Assembly: GCF_011752005.1 (NCBI RefSeq)
Contig: NZ_JAAIJZ010000002.1
Location: 248,001 to 312,000 of the forward strand
Origin: Canibacter zhoujuaniae
GTDB lineage: Bacteria; Actinomycetota; Actinomycetes; Actinomycetales; Microbacteriaceae
Direction of reading: 5' to 3'
DNA: 64,000 nucleotides
Part shown: in pieces, positions 1-8,557 of the stretch
Position numbering within the stretch: position 1 is the stretch's first letter
Layout: every line of letters starts with the position of its first letter
Notes under the pieces: generated by a model
Told to the model about the DNA's origin: nothing
The model's database searches: none
What the model saw: only the letters and a program-made list of their open reading frames with translations
Program-made: the position numbers and the translations under genes

Positions 1-1
1 G

Positions 2-283
2 TTAAAACAGCTTGCGGAAAAACTTTCGCTTGCGGTTTTGCTTGTCACACACGATCTCGGGGTGATGAGCAGCCTCGCAGAAACTATTTACGTTATGCGG
101 CAGGGGCAGATCGTGGAGAGCGGCCCGCGCTATGAGGTGCTGCGTCGGCCGCAGCACGCCTATACTCGCGCTCTGGTTGAAGCGCTCCCGAATCATGAAC
201 CATTCCTTGCAGGTGCTGTAGCCGCAACCGCAACAGAGGTTATTACCGTTAAGCAGCTGAGCGCAGGTGAGAGAGGGAACTAA
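2..283 (+). CDS. Peptide ABC transporter ATP-binding protein, C-terminal fragment (5' cut by window edge)
   Basis: Open frame running in from the left edge and ending with TAA at 281-283. The visible 93 residues begin just before the switch-loop histidine of an ABC ATPase (LLVTHDLGVMSSLA), then show the usual MRQGQIVESG strand and the C-terminal tail with the HAYTRALVEALP motif typical of oligopeptide/dipeptide/nickel-type (OppD/DppD) ATPases. Walker A, signature and Walker B lie outside the window. The next gene starts 1 bp after this stop and encodes the OppF/DppF-type partner, so both should belong to one peptide-importer operon whose permeases and binding protein are upstream. Substrate is not decidable from the fragment. 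Confidence 0.85.
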   Translation, partial: LKQLAEKLSLAVLLVTHDLGVMSSLAETIYVMRQGQIVESGPRYEVLRRPQHAYTRALVEALPNHEPFLAGAVAATATEVITVKQLSAGERGN

Positions 284-284
284 T

Positions 285-1091
285 ATGAGCACACAGTTTC
301 TGTCTGTCGATGACGTTCGTGTCACATATAAGCTGCCGGGTGGGGGCACGCTTGAGGCGGTGCGCGGGGTTAGCCTGAACGTCGATAAATCTTCGGTGGT
401 TGGGCTGGTTGGCGAATCCGGTTGTGGGAAATCCACGCTTGCGCGCGCTATCTCCGGTTTAGAACCGATTACCGCCGGGGCGATCATCTTCAAAGGGAAA
501 GAGATTAAGCCGCTCGGGATGCGGCGTCGTGATCCGGAACTGCTGCGCATCCAGATGGTGTTTCAAAACCCTTATGCTTCGCTAAACCCGCGGCGCACGA
601 TTGGTAGCCAGATTGCTGACGGACTGCGCATTAACCCGCATAAAGACAGCTGGTCTGTTGCTGGGTTGTTAGAAGAAGTGGAGCTGCCAGCCAGTGTGCA
701 GTCGCGCTACCCGCATCAATTTTCGGGCGGGCAGCGCCAGCGTATCGCAATTGCGCGAGCTATTGCCTCTGGGCCAGAACTGTTAATCGGTGACGAACCC
801 ATCGCGTCGCTCGATGCGAGTCTGCAGGCAAAAGTTGCGACACTAATGCGAAATCTTGCGCTGCAGAGCGGGGCATCGCTGTTGTTTATCAGTCACGATC
901 TCGCGGTGGTGCGGATCATCGCAGACCAGGTCGCGGTGATGCAACGGGGCCAGCTTGTAGAAACTGGCACCGCGCAGCAGGTGTGGGATAATCCCCGCCA
1001 GGATTACACGAAAAAGCTGTTAGCTTCGATTCCGGCGGTCGACGGGCTCGGCACACTGCCCGGCACTAGCGAAGCAATTTTGGCAGATTAA
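285..1091 (+). CDS. Dipeptide/oligopeptide ABC transporter ATP-binding protein (DppF/OppF-like)
   Basis: Complete 268-residue ATPase. Walker A GESGCGKS is at residues 43-50, the ABC signature SGGQRQR at about 147-153, Walker B LLIGDEP at 166-172, and the switch histidine in ISHDLAV follows. The C-terminus has the DYTKKLLASIP tail of OppF/DppF proteins. The ATG at 285 is preferred over an in-frame GTG at 267 because GAGAGGGA sits just upstream of it and it falls 1 bp after the preceding stop. The D-loop region reads IASLDASLQ instead of the common TSALDVSVQ, a mild divergence. It energises import of peptides or a related solute from the cytoplasmic face together with the upstream ATPase. Family is firm, substrate unknown. 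Confidence 0.9.
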   Translation: MSTQFLSVDDVRVTYKLPGGGTLEAVRGVSLNVDKSSVVGLVGESGCGKSTLARAISGLEPITAGAIIFKGKEIKPLGMRRRDPELLRIQMVFQNPYASLNPRRTIGSQIADGLRINPHKDSWSVAGLLEEVELPASVQSRYPHQFSGGQRQRIAIARAIASGPELLIGDEPIASLDASLQAKVATLMRNLALQSGASLLFISHDLAVVRIIADQVAVMQRGQLVETGTAQQVWDNPRQDYTKKLLASIPAVDGLGTLPGTSEAILAD

Positions 1092-1111
1092 AGCATTAGA
1101 AACGAGTGGAA

Positions 1112-1429
1112 ATGTATCGTTCAATACTGACTATTAAAACGACTCCGGAACAGGCAGAGAAGTTACTGCAGCTGTATCGTGATGAAGAGGTTTTGCGTGA
1201 GTCGCTCAACCTCACACGCCAGGTGAGCAGTGATATTGCTGTTGCAGCTGATGGCAGCGGCGAGATACTAGTAACTGCGAATTGGCCGGATGAGCGCGGC
1301 TACCAGGAGTGGCTTGACCACCCAAAGCGCGACCGCCTAGCACCAGAGTTTGACGAGATCCTTGGCTCTGAAGTGGAGGTTGGTGCGGGGCGTCAGTACA
1401 TTGTTGATCACGCTGTGACCCGCGACTAG
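1112..1429 (+). CDS. Small ABM-fold protein (antibiotic biosynthesis monooxygenase-like)
   Basis: About 106 residues with the beta-alpha-beta pattern of the ABM/dimeric ferredoxin-like fold: an N-terminal strand (MYRSILTIKTTPEQ), a helix, a central strand (EILVTANW) and an EYQEWL-like helix (RGYQEWLDHPKRDRL) near the middle. Members act as small cofactor-independent oxygenases or ligand-binding dimers, but many are uncharacterised. It starts 20 bp after the ABC ATPase on the same strand and may be cotranscribed with it. A GTG at 1106 is an alternative start adding two residues; neither has a strong ribosome binding site. Family call rests on overall pattern only, with no diagnostic catalytic residue seen. 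Confidence 0.65.
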   Translation: MYRSILTIKTTPEQAEKLLQLYRDEEVLRESLNLTRQVSSDIAVAADGSGEILVTANWPDERGYQEWLDHPKRDRLAPEFDEILGSEVEVGAGRQYIVDHAVTRD

Positions 1430-1465
1430 ACGGCACGTGGTGCTAGATTCGAGAGCTTCTGACGG

Positions 1466-2398
1466 TTAGATTGTCTCTGTTTGAAGCGCCGCAGCCTCAG
1501 TTTCTAGCACCTGCCGAAAAGCTTTAAGGGCGGCGTTCTTCCGGCTAGATTTTCGCGCGGCGGTAAAGATCGTGCGACGCGGAGACCCCGGCAGGTCGAG
1601 CAGCTTGATATCGTTTGCTTTAGAATACGGCGACCCAAAGTGCACAAGGCTTGGAAGCAGGGCAACCGCATTTCCGGTAGCGACGAGGCGCACATGCGCC
1701 TGCAGATCTGCTGTTTCAAATCTGACATCCGGCTCAAATCCTGCTAGTCGACATGCCTGCTCTGCAAAATGTCTGGTGGCTGTGCCCTTCGGCTCCATTA
1801 CCCAGGGCAGGTGTTGTGTGTCGCTGAGCGTTTTTACGCTCTGAAACTCGGGGCTGCTATCGGGGGTGCGCGGCAGTGCGAGTTGAATTTTATCGCGCGT
1901 TAGAGGTTTGCTTTCAAGCCCTGCAAACTGTTCGGTGGCGTGCTCAGGGTACTGCTCAGCGATCACCAGATCAAAATTGCGCAACCAGGTTTCGCGCAGC
2001 GCGAGCTCCGGCTCATACTGAATGAGCTCAATGTGCACACCTGGGTGGTTGCGCCTGATTCTTTGAATAGCTTGCGGTAGGAGCGCTAGCATGGCGGTCT
2101 GAAATGCGGCTACGCGCAGTTTCCCTGTCACCTGTGGTTGTTTTTGTTGCACGGCGTCAGCTGCTTGCTCTACGGCGCGCAACACATTTTCAGTTTCTGC
2201 AACCAGCACCTGTGCTGCGGGGGTGAGTTCTAAAACCCGACCACTGCGCCTCAGCAGTGTCACCCCGACCTCACGCTCGAGTAGCGCAAGCTGCTGTGAA
2301 ACCGCTGACGAACTTTGGTGCAGCGCGTCTGCAACGGCGATCACAGTGCCGCGGCGATCCAACTCCCAAAGCAGTCGAAGACGTTTCACATCGAGCAT
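1466..2398 (-). CDS. LysR-family transcriptional regulator, divergent from putA
   Basis: 310-residue LysR-type regulator. Residues 1-60 form the winged helix-turn-helix (MLDVKRLRLLWELDRRGTV, then SSSAVSQQLALLEREVG with the LysR recognition helix), followed by a linker helix and a substrate-binding-like domain (KLRVAAFQTAM onward). The start ATG at 2398 is chosen because it begins the canonical LysR sequence and has AAAGGA about 9 nt upstream; an open frame continues to 2446 but adds a non-conserved N-terminus. It is transcribed away from putA across a 194-bp AT-rich spacer holding a nested inverted repeat, so control of putA and autoregulation are likely by LysR convention, with proline or P5C as a possible effector. 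That link is inference. Confidence 0.9.
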   Translation of the reverse strand: MLDVKRLRLLWELDRRGTVIAVADALHQSSSAVSQQLALLEREVGVTLLRRSGRVLELTPAAQVLVAETENVLRAVEQAADAVQQKQPQVTGKLRVAAFQTAMLALLPQAIQRIRRNHPGVHIELIQYEPELALRETWLRNFDLVIAEQYPEHATEQFAGLESKPLTRDKIQLALPRTPDSSPEFQSVKTLSDTQHLPWVMEPKGTATRHFAEQACRLAGFEPDVRFETADLQAHVRLVATGNAVALLPSLVHFGSPYSKANDIKLLDLPGSPRRTIFTAARKSSRKNAALKAFRQVLETEAAALQTETI

Positions 2399-2471
2399 AG
2401 AGGGTTTCCTTTGAACGGTTTTGGGGCTGTGGCGGCGCCCAAACAAGCCGCGCCGGTACTAAAAAATTAGT

Positions 2472-2516
2472 TAAGTAAAATTAAATAATAATCATAAGAT
2501 TATCTCATTTTACTTA
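2472..2516. promoter_or_regulatory. Nested inverted repeat between lysR and putA (candidate operator)
   Basis: A perfect 10-bp inverted repeat, TAAGTAAAAT at 2472-2481 and ATTTTACTTA at 2507-2516, encloses a second perfect palindrome ATAATC-ATAA-GATTAT at 2488-2503. The whole block is AT-rich in an otherwise GC-balanced region and its right edge abuts a TTGACA box at 2517. Position between two divergent genes makes a terminator unlikely and an operator for the LysR protein plausible. Confidence 0.5.
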
Positions 2517-2546
2517 TTGACAAAGAACATGCATTATTGCCATATC
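2517..2546 (+). promoter_or_regulatory. Putative putA promoter
   Basis: TTGACA at 2517-2522, an 18-nt spacer, and CATATC at 2541-2546 preceded by TG one base away, giving an extended -10 arrangement. The putA start is 47 bp further down. The -35 matches consensus exactly while the -10 is weak, which fits an activator-dependent promoter next to the dyad at 2472-2516. Confidence 0.4.
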
Positions 2547-2592
2547 GGTGCGTTTTTTATGCGCGCAACAAAAATCGTGAAAGGCAAACGTT

Positions 2593-5500
2593 ATGACCGC
2601 AAAAGCTGGCAGCAACACTCGCCCGCAGGACCTCGCTGACGACGCAATCGCGCTCGTTAAACGGTGGCTTAAAGAAGCATCACAGTATCCCGCAGATAAA
2701 TCTGCTGAACGCCTCGCTGGTGTTTTGCGCGACCCAAACGGCCTAGACTTCACAGTTGGATTCGTTGACGGCGTGGTGCGCCCGGAAGATCTTGGTGCGG
2801 CCGCAAAGAAACTCAAAGAACTAACCCCGCTGACACCACAGTTCTTACCGGGATACATGCGCGGCGCGATCGGTTTGGGAGGGTTGCTTGCCAAACCATT
2901 AAAGGGCGTGGTTGTGCCAACAGCACGCAAAGTGCTGCGCGAAATGGTGAGCCACCTCATCATCGATGCCTCAGATAATAAGCTCGGCCCGGCAATCGCA
3001 AAAATTAAAAAAGACGATGTGCGTCTGAACATCAACCTGCTCGGTGAAGCTATCCTCGGTGAGCACGAGGCATCGCGTCGTCTTGCGGGCACTGAAAAGC
3101 TGCTGTCTCGCGATGACGTTGACTATGTGTCAATTAAGGTTTCGGCAACCGTAGCCCCGCACAACCATTGGGCTTTTGATGAGGCGGTCGCCCACATCAC
3201 CGAAAAACTCACGCCGCTTTTCAAACTGGCAAACGACAGCACTCCGAAGAAGTTTATAAACCTCGATATGGAGGAATACAAAGATCTCGATCTTACGATC
3301 GCGGTGTTTAAGAAGCTGTTAGAAAAGCCAGAATTCCATAACCTCTCAGCCGGTATCGTGCTGCAGGCGTATCTGCCGGATGCGCTCGGCGCAATGATGA
3401 ACCTGCAGGAATGGGCCGCGCAGCGTGTTGCCGACGGCGGTGCACCAATTAAGGTGCGTATCGTAAAGGGCGCAAACCTGCCAATGGAGCAGGTAGACGC
3501 GGCAATTCACGGCTGGTCTCTAGCAACCTGGCACAGCAAGCAGGCTTCTGACACCAGCTATAAGGCGGTTATCGATTACGCACTGCACCCAGAGCGCGTA
3601 AAAAACATTCGGATCGGCGTTGCCGGCCACAACCTCTTCGACGTGGCACTGGCCTGGCTGCTGGCAAAAGCCAGGGGAGCACAAGACGGTATCGAGTTTG
3701 AGATGCTGCTCGGCATGGCAACCGGACAGGCTGAGGCAGTGAAGCGAGAAGTGGGATCCCTGCTGCTCTACACCCCAGTTGTGCACCCACAAGAGTTCGA
3801 TGTGGCTATCGCCTACCTCATCCGTCGTCTCGAAGAAAGCGCAAGCCAAGACAACTTTATGTCGGCCGTGTTTGAGCTTAACGACAACAAAAAACTTTTT
3901 GAGCGTGAAAAGAATCGCTTCCTCGCTAGCCTGGCAGATCTAGCAGCTATCACCGCTGACGGTGCTGCAGAAAATTACGCAGTGCCGCCTGCAAACCGGC
4001 AGCAGGATCGCAGTAAATATGATCCGGAAAAGGCAGCTGACCGCGTTGCAGAGCGTGTTGCAGCGGGAGCGCGCGGTGAATTTGAGAACGTTCCAGACAC
4101 CGACCCAGATCTGCCGGGAAACCGCGCGTGGGGGCGGGCAATCGCTGAGCGCATGGTCGAGTCACAGCTTGGTGCCGACCTGGTGCGCGATGCGCAGGTT
4201 GCAAGCGCTGACAAACTCGAAGAAATCATTGCAACCGGTGTTAGCGCCGCAGACGCTTGGCAGGCGCTGGGCGCTGATGAGCGCGCCCGCATTCTGATGC
4301 TTGCCGGTGAAAAGCTAGAGCAGCGCCGTGCAGAACTGCTTGAAGTGATGGGTTCAGAGTGTGGCAAGACCCTCGATCAGGGCGATCCGGAAGTGTCAGA
4401 GGCGATTGACTTTGCCAACTACTACGCAATGCTCGGCCAGCAGCTTGAGCAGGTGTCGGGAGCGAAGTATCAGCCAAAGAAGCTGATCGCTGTCATCCCG
4501 CCATGGAACTTCCCGGTGGCAATCCCCGCAGGCGGCGTGTTTGCTGCTTTGGCCTCAGGGGCAGCGGTGATTATCAAACCAGCAACCAACACCGCACGCT
4601 CGGGCGCAATGATGATTGAAGCCCTGTGGGAGGCCGGTGTGCCACGAGAGGTGCTGCAGTTCGTACAGTTTGCTGATCGCGATCTGGCGTCACAGCTGGT
4701 TGCCGATCCGCGAGTTGATCGTCTGATCCTCACCGGCGCATACGAAACCGCTGTAGCCTTCCGCGAACTGCGTCAGGATCTGCCAATTTTGGCAGAAACC
4801 AGTGGCAAGAATGCCATTATTGTGACCCCTAACGCAGACCTTGATCTGGCAGCGCGAGATGTTGCCCAGTCAGCGTTTGGTCACGCGGGTCAGAAGTGCT
4901 CAGCAGCTTCGCTGGTGATTCTTGTTGGTTCCGTTGCCACCTCAAAACGCTTCCGCGCACAGCTGCTCGATGCGGTGCGTTCAATTAGCGTGGGAACACC
5001 GGAAGATTTGCGCACCCAAATGAGCACTGTGGTCACCGCTCCGAGCGGCAAACTGCTGCGGGGGCTCACAACACTCGGCTCTGGCGAGCGATGGTTGATT
5101 AAACCAGAACCGATTGACAACGGCAGCCCGCTGGCCCGCGATAAGAACGGTGACATAAAACTGTGGAGCCCCGGTGTGCGCGACGGCGTAAAGCGCGGCA
5201 GTGAATACCACATGACCGAATACTTCGGTCCGATCCTGGGCATCATGACCGCTGCAACCCTCGCAGAAGCAATCGAGATCGTGAATGAGATCGACTACGG
5301 TCTGACCAGCGGCCTGCACTCACTTGACGCTGATGAGCTACGCCAGTGGGTCGACGGTATCGAGGCCGGCAACCTCTACGTCAACCGCGGCATCACCGGT
5401 GCTATTGTGCGTCGTCAGAGTTTTGGCGGTTGGAAGAAGAGCGCCATCGGAGCAGGCACCAAGGCTGGCGGGCCGAACTACCTGCACGGGCTTGGAGATT

Positions 5501-6162
5501 GGGCCGACGCGCCAATTACAGCCGCACAGCTTTCGGATCCGCGCCCAGAGGTGACCGGGCTATACGCAGCCGCGCAGCAGGCCGGCCTGTCAGAGTCTGA
5601 TCTAGCGTGGTTGGCCGGAGCTTTCGCCTCTGATACTGATGCTTGGAACGAAGAGTTCGGTATCGCGCGAGACGCTTCACAGCTGATCGTGGAGCGGAAC
5701 ATGCTGCGCTACCTGCCGGTTACAACACACGTTAGGATCGCTGCCGACGCGCAACTTCGCGACGCTATTCGTGTGCTCGGTGCGGCATTGGCTGCCGGCG
5801 CAAAGCCTGTTGTGAGCACACCAACCGCGCTGCCTGAGCCTGTGCAGGTAGAGCTCAAGCGCGCCGGGGTGACTGTCGATCATCAGGATGAGACCGCGTG
5901 GCAGCAGCGCGTTGCCAAGCTTGCAGCAGTTGAGGGGCCTAAGGCAGCAGCCCGTATCCGTATTGTTGCGGGCGCATCACGTGCTGCGCAGGTAGCAGAG
6001 GTGTATGCTGCGGCAAACGGCAAGCCGGATATTGCGGTCTACGGCGGAGAAGTTGTTTCTGCTGGGCGGGTTGAAATGCTCCCGCACCTCCGTGAGCAGG
6101 CAGTGTCGATCACCGCACACCGTTTCGGTAATCTCACCAACTTCGCAAAGTTTGCGCTGTAA
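2593..6162 (+). CDS. putA: Bifunctional proline dehydrogenase / L-glutamate gamma-semialdehyde dehydrogenase
   Basis: 1189-residue fusion that oxidises proline to P5C with FAD and then glutamate semialdehyde to glutamate with NAD+. Residues about 90-430 carry the proline dehydrogenase barrel (LLGEAILGEHEA, VSIKVSA, LDMEEYKDL, KGANLPMEQ and the flavin/substrate segment VAGHNLFDVALAW). Residues about 500-990 form the aldehyde dehydrogenase, with IPPWNFPVAIP, catalytic Glu735 in LAETSGKN and catalytic Cys769 in AGQKCSAAS. A C-terminal domain of about 190 residues follows, as in other long-form PutA proteins. There is no N-terminal ribbon-helix-helix DNA-binding domain like that of E. coli PutA, so regulation should be by a separate protein, perhaps the divergent LysR. 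ATG at 2593 has GAAAGG upstream. Confidence 0.97.
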   Translation: MTAKAGSNTRPQDLADDAIALVKRWLKEASQYPADKSAERLAGVLRDPNGLDFTVGFVDGVVRPEDLGAAAKKLKELTPLTPQFLPGYMRGAIGLGGLLAKPLKGVVVPTARKVLREMVSHLIIDASDNKLGPAIAKIKKDDVRLNINLLGEAILGEHEASRRLAGTEKLLSRDDVDYVSIKVSATVAPHNHWAFDEAVAHITEKLTPLFKLANDSTPKKFINLDMEEYKDLDLTIAVFKKLLEKPEFHNLSAGIVLQAYLPDALGAMMNLQEWAAQRVADGGAPIKVRIVKGANLPMEQVDAAIHGWSLATWHSKQASDTSYKAVIDYALHPERVKNIRIGVAGHNLFDVALAWLLAKARGAQDGIEFEMLLGMATGQAEAVKREVGSLLLYTPVVHPQEFDVAIAYLIRRLEESASQDNFMSAVFELNDNKKLFEREKNRFLASLADLAAITADGAAENYAVPPANRQQDRSKYDPEKAADRVAERVAAGARGEFENVPDTDPDLPGNRAWGRAIAERMVESQLGADLVRDAQVASADKLEEIIATGVSAADAWQALGADERARILMLAGEKLEQRRAELLEVMGSECGKTLDQGDPEVSEAIDFANYYAMLGQQLEQVSGAKYQPKKLIAVIPPWNFPVAIPAGGVFAALASGAAVIIKPATNTARSGAMMIEALWEAGVPREVLQFVQFADRDLASQLVADPRVDRLILTGAYETAVAFRELRQDLPILAETSGKNAIIVTPNADLDLAARDVAQSAFGHAGQKCSAASLVILVGSVATSKRFRAQLLDAVRSISVGTPEDLRTQMSTVVTAPSGKLLRGLTTLGSGERWLIKPEPIDNGSPLARDKNGDIKLWSPGVRDGVKRGSEYHMTEYFGPILGIMTAATLAEAIEIVNEIDYGLTSGLHSLDADELRQWVDGIEAGNLYVNRGITGAIVRRQSFGGWKKSAIGAGTKAGGPNYLHGLGDWADAPITAAQLSDPRPEVTGLYAAAQQAGLSESDLAWLAGAFASDTDAWNEEFGIARDASQLIVERNMLRYLPVTTHVRIAADAQLRDAIRVLGAALAAGAKPVVSTPTALPEPVQVELKRAGVTVDHQDETAWQQRVAKLAAVEGPKAAARIRIVAGASRAAQVAEVYAAANGKPDIAVYGGEVVSAGRVEMLPHLREQAVSITAHRFGNLTNFAKFAL

Positions 6163-6180
6163 ATAAAAGCAAACTGGCGT

Positions 6181-6226
6181 GTGCCGCGGGTGGGTCTCAC
6201 AAGGATCTGCCCGCGGCACGTTTTTT
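6181..6226 (+). terminator. Rho-independent terminator after putA
   Basis: Perfect 10-bp stem GTGCCGCGGG (6181-6190) with CCCGCGGCAC (6210-6219), 19-nt loop, then GTTTTTT at 6220-6226. It begins 19 bp after the putA stop. The facing permease gene ends at 6233, so this also separates the convergent pair. Confidence 0.85.
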
Positions 6227-6232
6227 AAACGG

Positions 6233-7600
6233 TTACTCTGCTTCAGAAAAATCTAATTTCGGCACAGGCTTTTTAAACCCGCGCGTCACGTAAGCGATAA
6301 TCGCAAGACCGATCAGCACCCAAACGCCGCCGATTATCCAGGTAGTTGTTTCAAGCGCAGACCACAGCCAAATTGTGAGTGCGAAACCTATCAGCGGGCA
6401 AACGAGATAGCGCAAGATCTGCGTGACGCGAATCTTTTCGGCTCTGCCTCCTGACGGGAACACGTAGGTGCGAATCACCGCCAGATTCACCACCGCGAAC
6501 GCGGTGAGAGCGCCAAAGCTGATCATAAACGCAACCGCGTCGAGGCTTGCAAAAAGACTTGAGAGAGCGAAGACTGACACAACAGCGGTGGCAATGTATG
6601 GTGTGCCGAAACGTTTGTTGAGTTTTGCTAGCGGGCTAGGCAGCATCCCATCACGGCCCATGGCGTAAAGGATTCTTGACACTGAAACCTGCGCGGTTAG
6701 GCCGGAGCCGAAACAGCCAACAACATAGATTGCAACAAAGAAAGTTGCGAGCACCTCGCCGCCGATGTGGGTCACAACCGTCACACCAGCAGCTTCAATT
6801 TCGGCTTTGCTGAGAGCCGACCAGTCAGGGCTGTAAGCCAGAGCTCCCGACCAAGAAACCAGAATAAACAGCAGACCACCAACTAGGGTTGCGAGAATAA
6901 TCGCGCGCGGAATATCACGACGCGGGTTTTTTGCTTCTTCCGAAAGAGTTGAAATCGCGTCAAACCCTAGGAATGAGAGTGCAAGAATTGCCGCGCCGGA
7001 GGCAATGCTGCCGATCCCTCCCTCACCAAAGCTGAAAGGTTCAAGCACCCCAACAGACATATCGCCGCCGAGCGCACTCTTTAGCGCGAGCGCGAAAAAT
7101 ACAACAACCAACAGCACCGAGAGAGCGACAACAGTGTAGTTGGCGCCGTTGACCAGTTTGATCCCGAGCACATTAAAAGCGAACACAATCAGCAGCGCTG
7201 CGAGCGTGAAAACCCAAACAGGGACTGCCGGAAACTGTGTGTTTAAGTAGATGCCGATGAGCATAAAATTGATCATCGGAATAAACAGGTAGTCAAGCAG
7301 CATGACCCAGCCGGTGATAAACCCGACCCCGCCGCCGAATGTCTGTTGGGCATAGGTGTATGCCGACCCCGCAACAGGATACTTGCGTACCATAGCGGCG
7401 TAGCTTGCTGCGGTAAAAAGCATTGCAACAACCGCCATAATGTAGGCGGCCGGCAGATGCCCGTGGGTGACCTTGTTAACAATGCCGTAGGTTGTAAAAA
7501 CGGTGACCACCGTCATATAGGTGATCCCGAAAAAAGTTAAACCGGTCAGTCCCAGTGCCCGACGCAGTTTCGGCTGCCCTGTTGCAGCAGACTCTGACAA
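6233..7600 (-). CDS. APC-family permease, putrescine importer PuuP-like
   Basis: 455-residue membrane protein with about 12 hydrophobic segments, an amino acid-polyamine-organocation antiporter/symporter. Several stretches recall E. coli PuuP: TVFTTYGIV, GHLPAAYIMA, GSAYTYAQQ, LLDYLFIPMINF, SFLGFDAISTLSEE and SVSRILYAMGRD. This supports polyamine (putrescine) import more than general amino acid transport, though substrate is inferred from resemblance only. The start is TTG at 7598-7600 with an excellent AGGAGG six bases upstream. The gene converges on putA and is divergent from the esterase at 7757. Agmatine deiminase (54309-55349), which makes a putrescine precursor, is encoded elsewhere in the window, consistent with polyamine metabolism in this organism. 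Confidence 0.85.
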   Translation of the reverse strand: MSESAATGQPKLRRALGLTGLTFFGITYMTVVTVFTTYGIVNKVTHGHLPAAYIMAVVAMLFTAASYAAMVRKYPVAGSAYTYAQQTFGGGVGFITGWVMLLDYLFIPMINFMLIGIYLNTQFPAVPVWVFTLAALLIVFAFNVLGIKLVNGANYTVVALSVLLVVVFFALALKSALGGDMSVGVLEPFSFGEGGIGSIASGAAILALSFLGFDAISTLSEEAKNPRRDIPRAIILATLVGGLLFILVSWSGALAYSPDWSALSKAEIEAAGVTVVTHIGGEVLATFFVAIYVVGCFGSGLTAQVSVSRILYAMGRDGMLPSPLAKLNKRFGTPYIATAVVSVFALSSLFASLDAVAFMISFGALTAFAVVNLAVIRTYVFPSGGRAEKIRVTQILRYLVCPLIGFALTIWLWSALETTTWIIGGVWVLIGLAIIAYVTRGFKKPVPKLDFSEAE

Positions 7601-7756
7601 TTTATCCTCCTCGATTTGTGACGTAACTTCTTTTGAAACAGTCTTAGACTCGGGAGGGCTTGCAGACGATTAAACAATCCGGCTGCTGCAGTCTGCAACG
7701 GTGCAGGGTTAAACCTACAAAGGATAAGATTAACTGAAATCTGATCGGAGGCTTAG

Positions 7757-8467
7757 ATGACACATCTCACACTCGACACTGCAGCAACTCAGTGGGCTGT
7801 CGACGGTAAGCTCGCTTCCGCACCGCACGCACTGACAGCACTCGCCGGCGGGAGCTCGCTATTAGTGTTGATGCACGGGCTTGGATCACACGAAAAAGAC
7901 CTTATTCAGCTGGCCTCTTTTCTGCCAAAAGAGCTGGTAATAGCGAGTTTGCGCGCACCGTTAAAAGCGGCTGAGGTTGATGCAACTCTTGGTGGCTGGT
8001 CGTGGTTTCCGCTGTCGCTGCAACCGGGCGGGGTTTCCCCCGAACAGGGAGCAGCGGAGGCTGTGCAGGCGGCGCAAGCGGTTATTGACTGGGTGCACCA
8101 GCTAAAGGAGCAGGTCGGTGGGATCAGGCAGATTGCGCCGATGGGTTTTTCGCAGGGTGGGGTGATGACCACCACAATGCTTAGGCTTGCGCCGGGAGAG
8201 TTTGTGTGCGGTGTTAACTGCTCCGGGTACATTGCGCCGGGTGAGTTTATGGGCGATGCAGCGCTGAAAGATCTGCAGACTCCGCTGTTTTGGGGGCGCG
8301 ATCTTGTAGACCCTGCAATCGGTCATGCGGCTGTAGAGTTGACCGCCGCATGGGCGCCGCAGCACACAGCTCTTGAAGCGCACACATATAAAGGGATTGG
8401 GCACTCTATCGGGCGCACAGAACTTTCCGATATTCACTTATTTTTAACGCGCCATTTCGGCTTTTAA
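7757..8467 (+). CDS. Alpha/beta hydrolase, carboxylesterase/lysophospholipase family
   Basis: 236-residue cytoplasmic alpha/beta hydrolase with no signal peptide. The oxyanion region LMHGLGSHEKD is near residue 35, the nucleophile elbow GFSQGG puts the catalytic serine at Ser132, the acid is probably Asp185 (in LVDPAIG) and the base His216 (in GIGHSIG). This arrangement and length match the YpfH/EstB carboxylesterase 2 (phospholipase/carboxylesterase) group, which hydrolyses short acyl or thioester bonds; the natural substrate is unknown. ATG at 7757 has CGGAGG at an ideal distance. It is divergent from the PuuP-like permease and followed at 90 bp by the amidotransferase gene, which seems to have its own promoter. 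Confidence 0.85.
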   Translation: MTHLTLDTAATQWAVDGKLASAPHALTALAGGSSLLVLMHGLGSHEKDLIQLASFLPKELVIASLRAPLKAAEVDATLGGWSWFPLSLQPGGVSPEQGAAEAVQAAQAVIDWVHQLKEQVGGIRQIAPMGFSQGGVMTTTMLRLAPGEFVCGVNCSGYIAPGEFMGDAALKDLQTPLFWGRDLVDPAIGHAAVELTAAWAPQHTALEAHTYKGIGHSIGRTELSDIHLFLTRHFGF

Positions 8468-8520
8468 ATGGACACAGTTGCGCGCGATCCGCAAGCAGTT
8501 TGTAACAAATCTTAATATGG

Positions 8521-8549
8521 TTGCTCGTTTTAAAATCTCGCCCTAAAGT
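8521..8549 (+). promoter_or_regulatory. Putative promoter giving a near-leaderless transcript
   Basis: TTGCTC at 8521-8526, a 17-nt spacer, and TAAAGT at 8544-8549. The -10 ends 8 nt before the ATG at 8558, and no ribosome binding site precedes that ATG, which is the layout of leaderless actinobacterial mRNAs. Confidence 0.45.
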
Positions 8550-8557
8550 TTGAAGTT

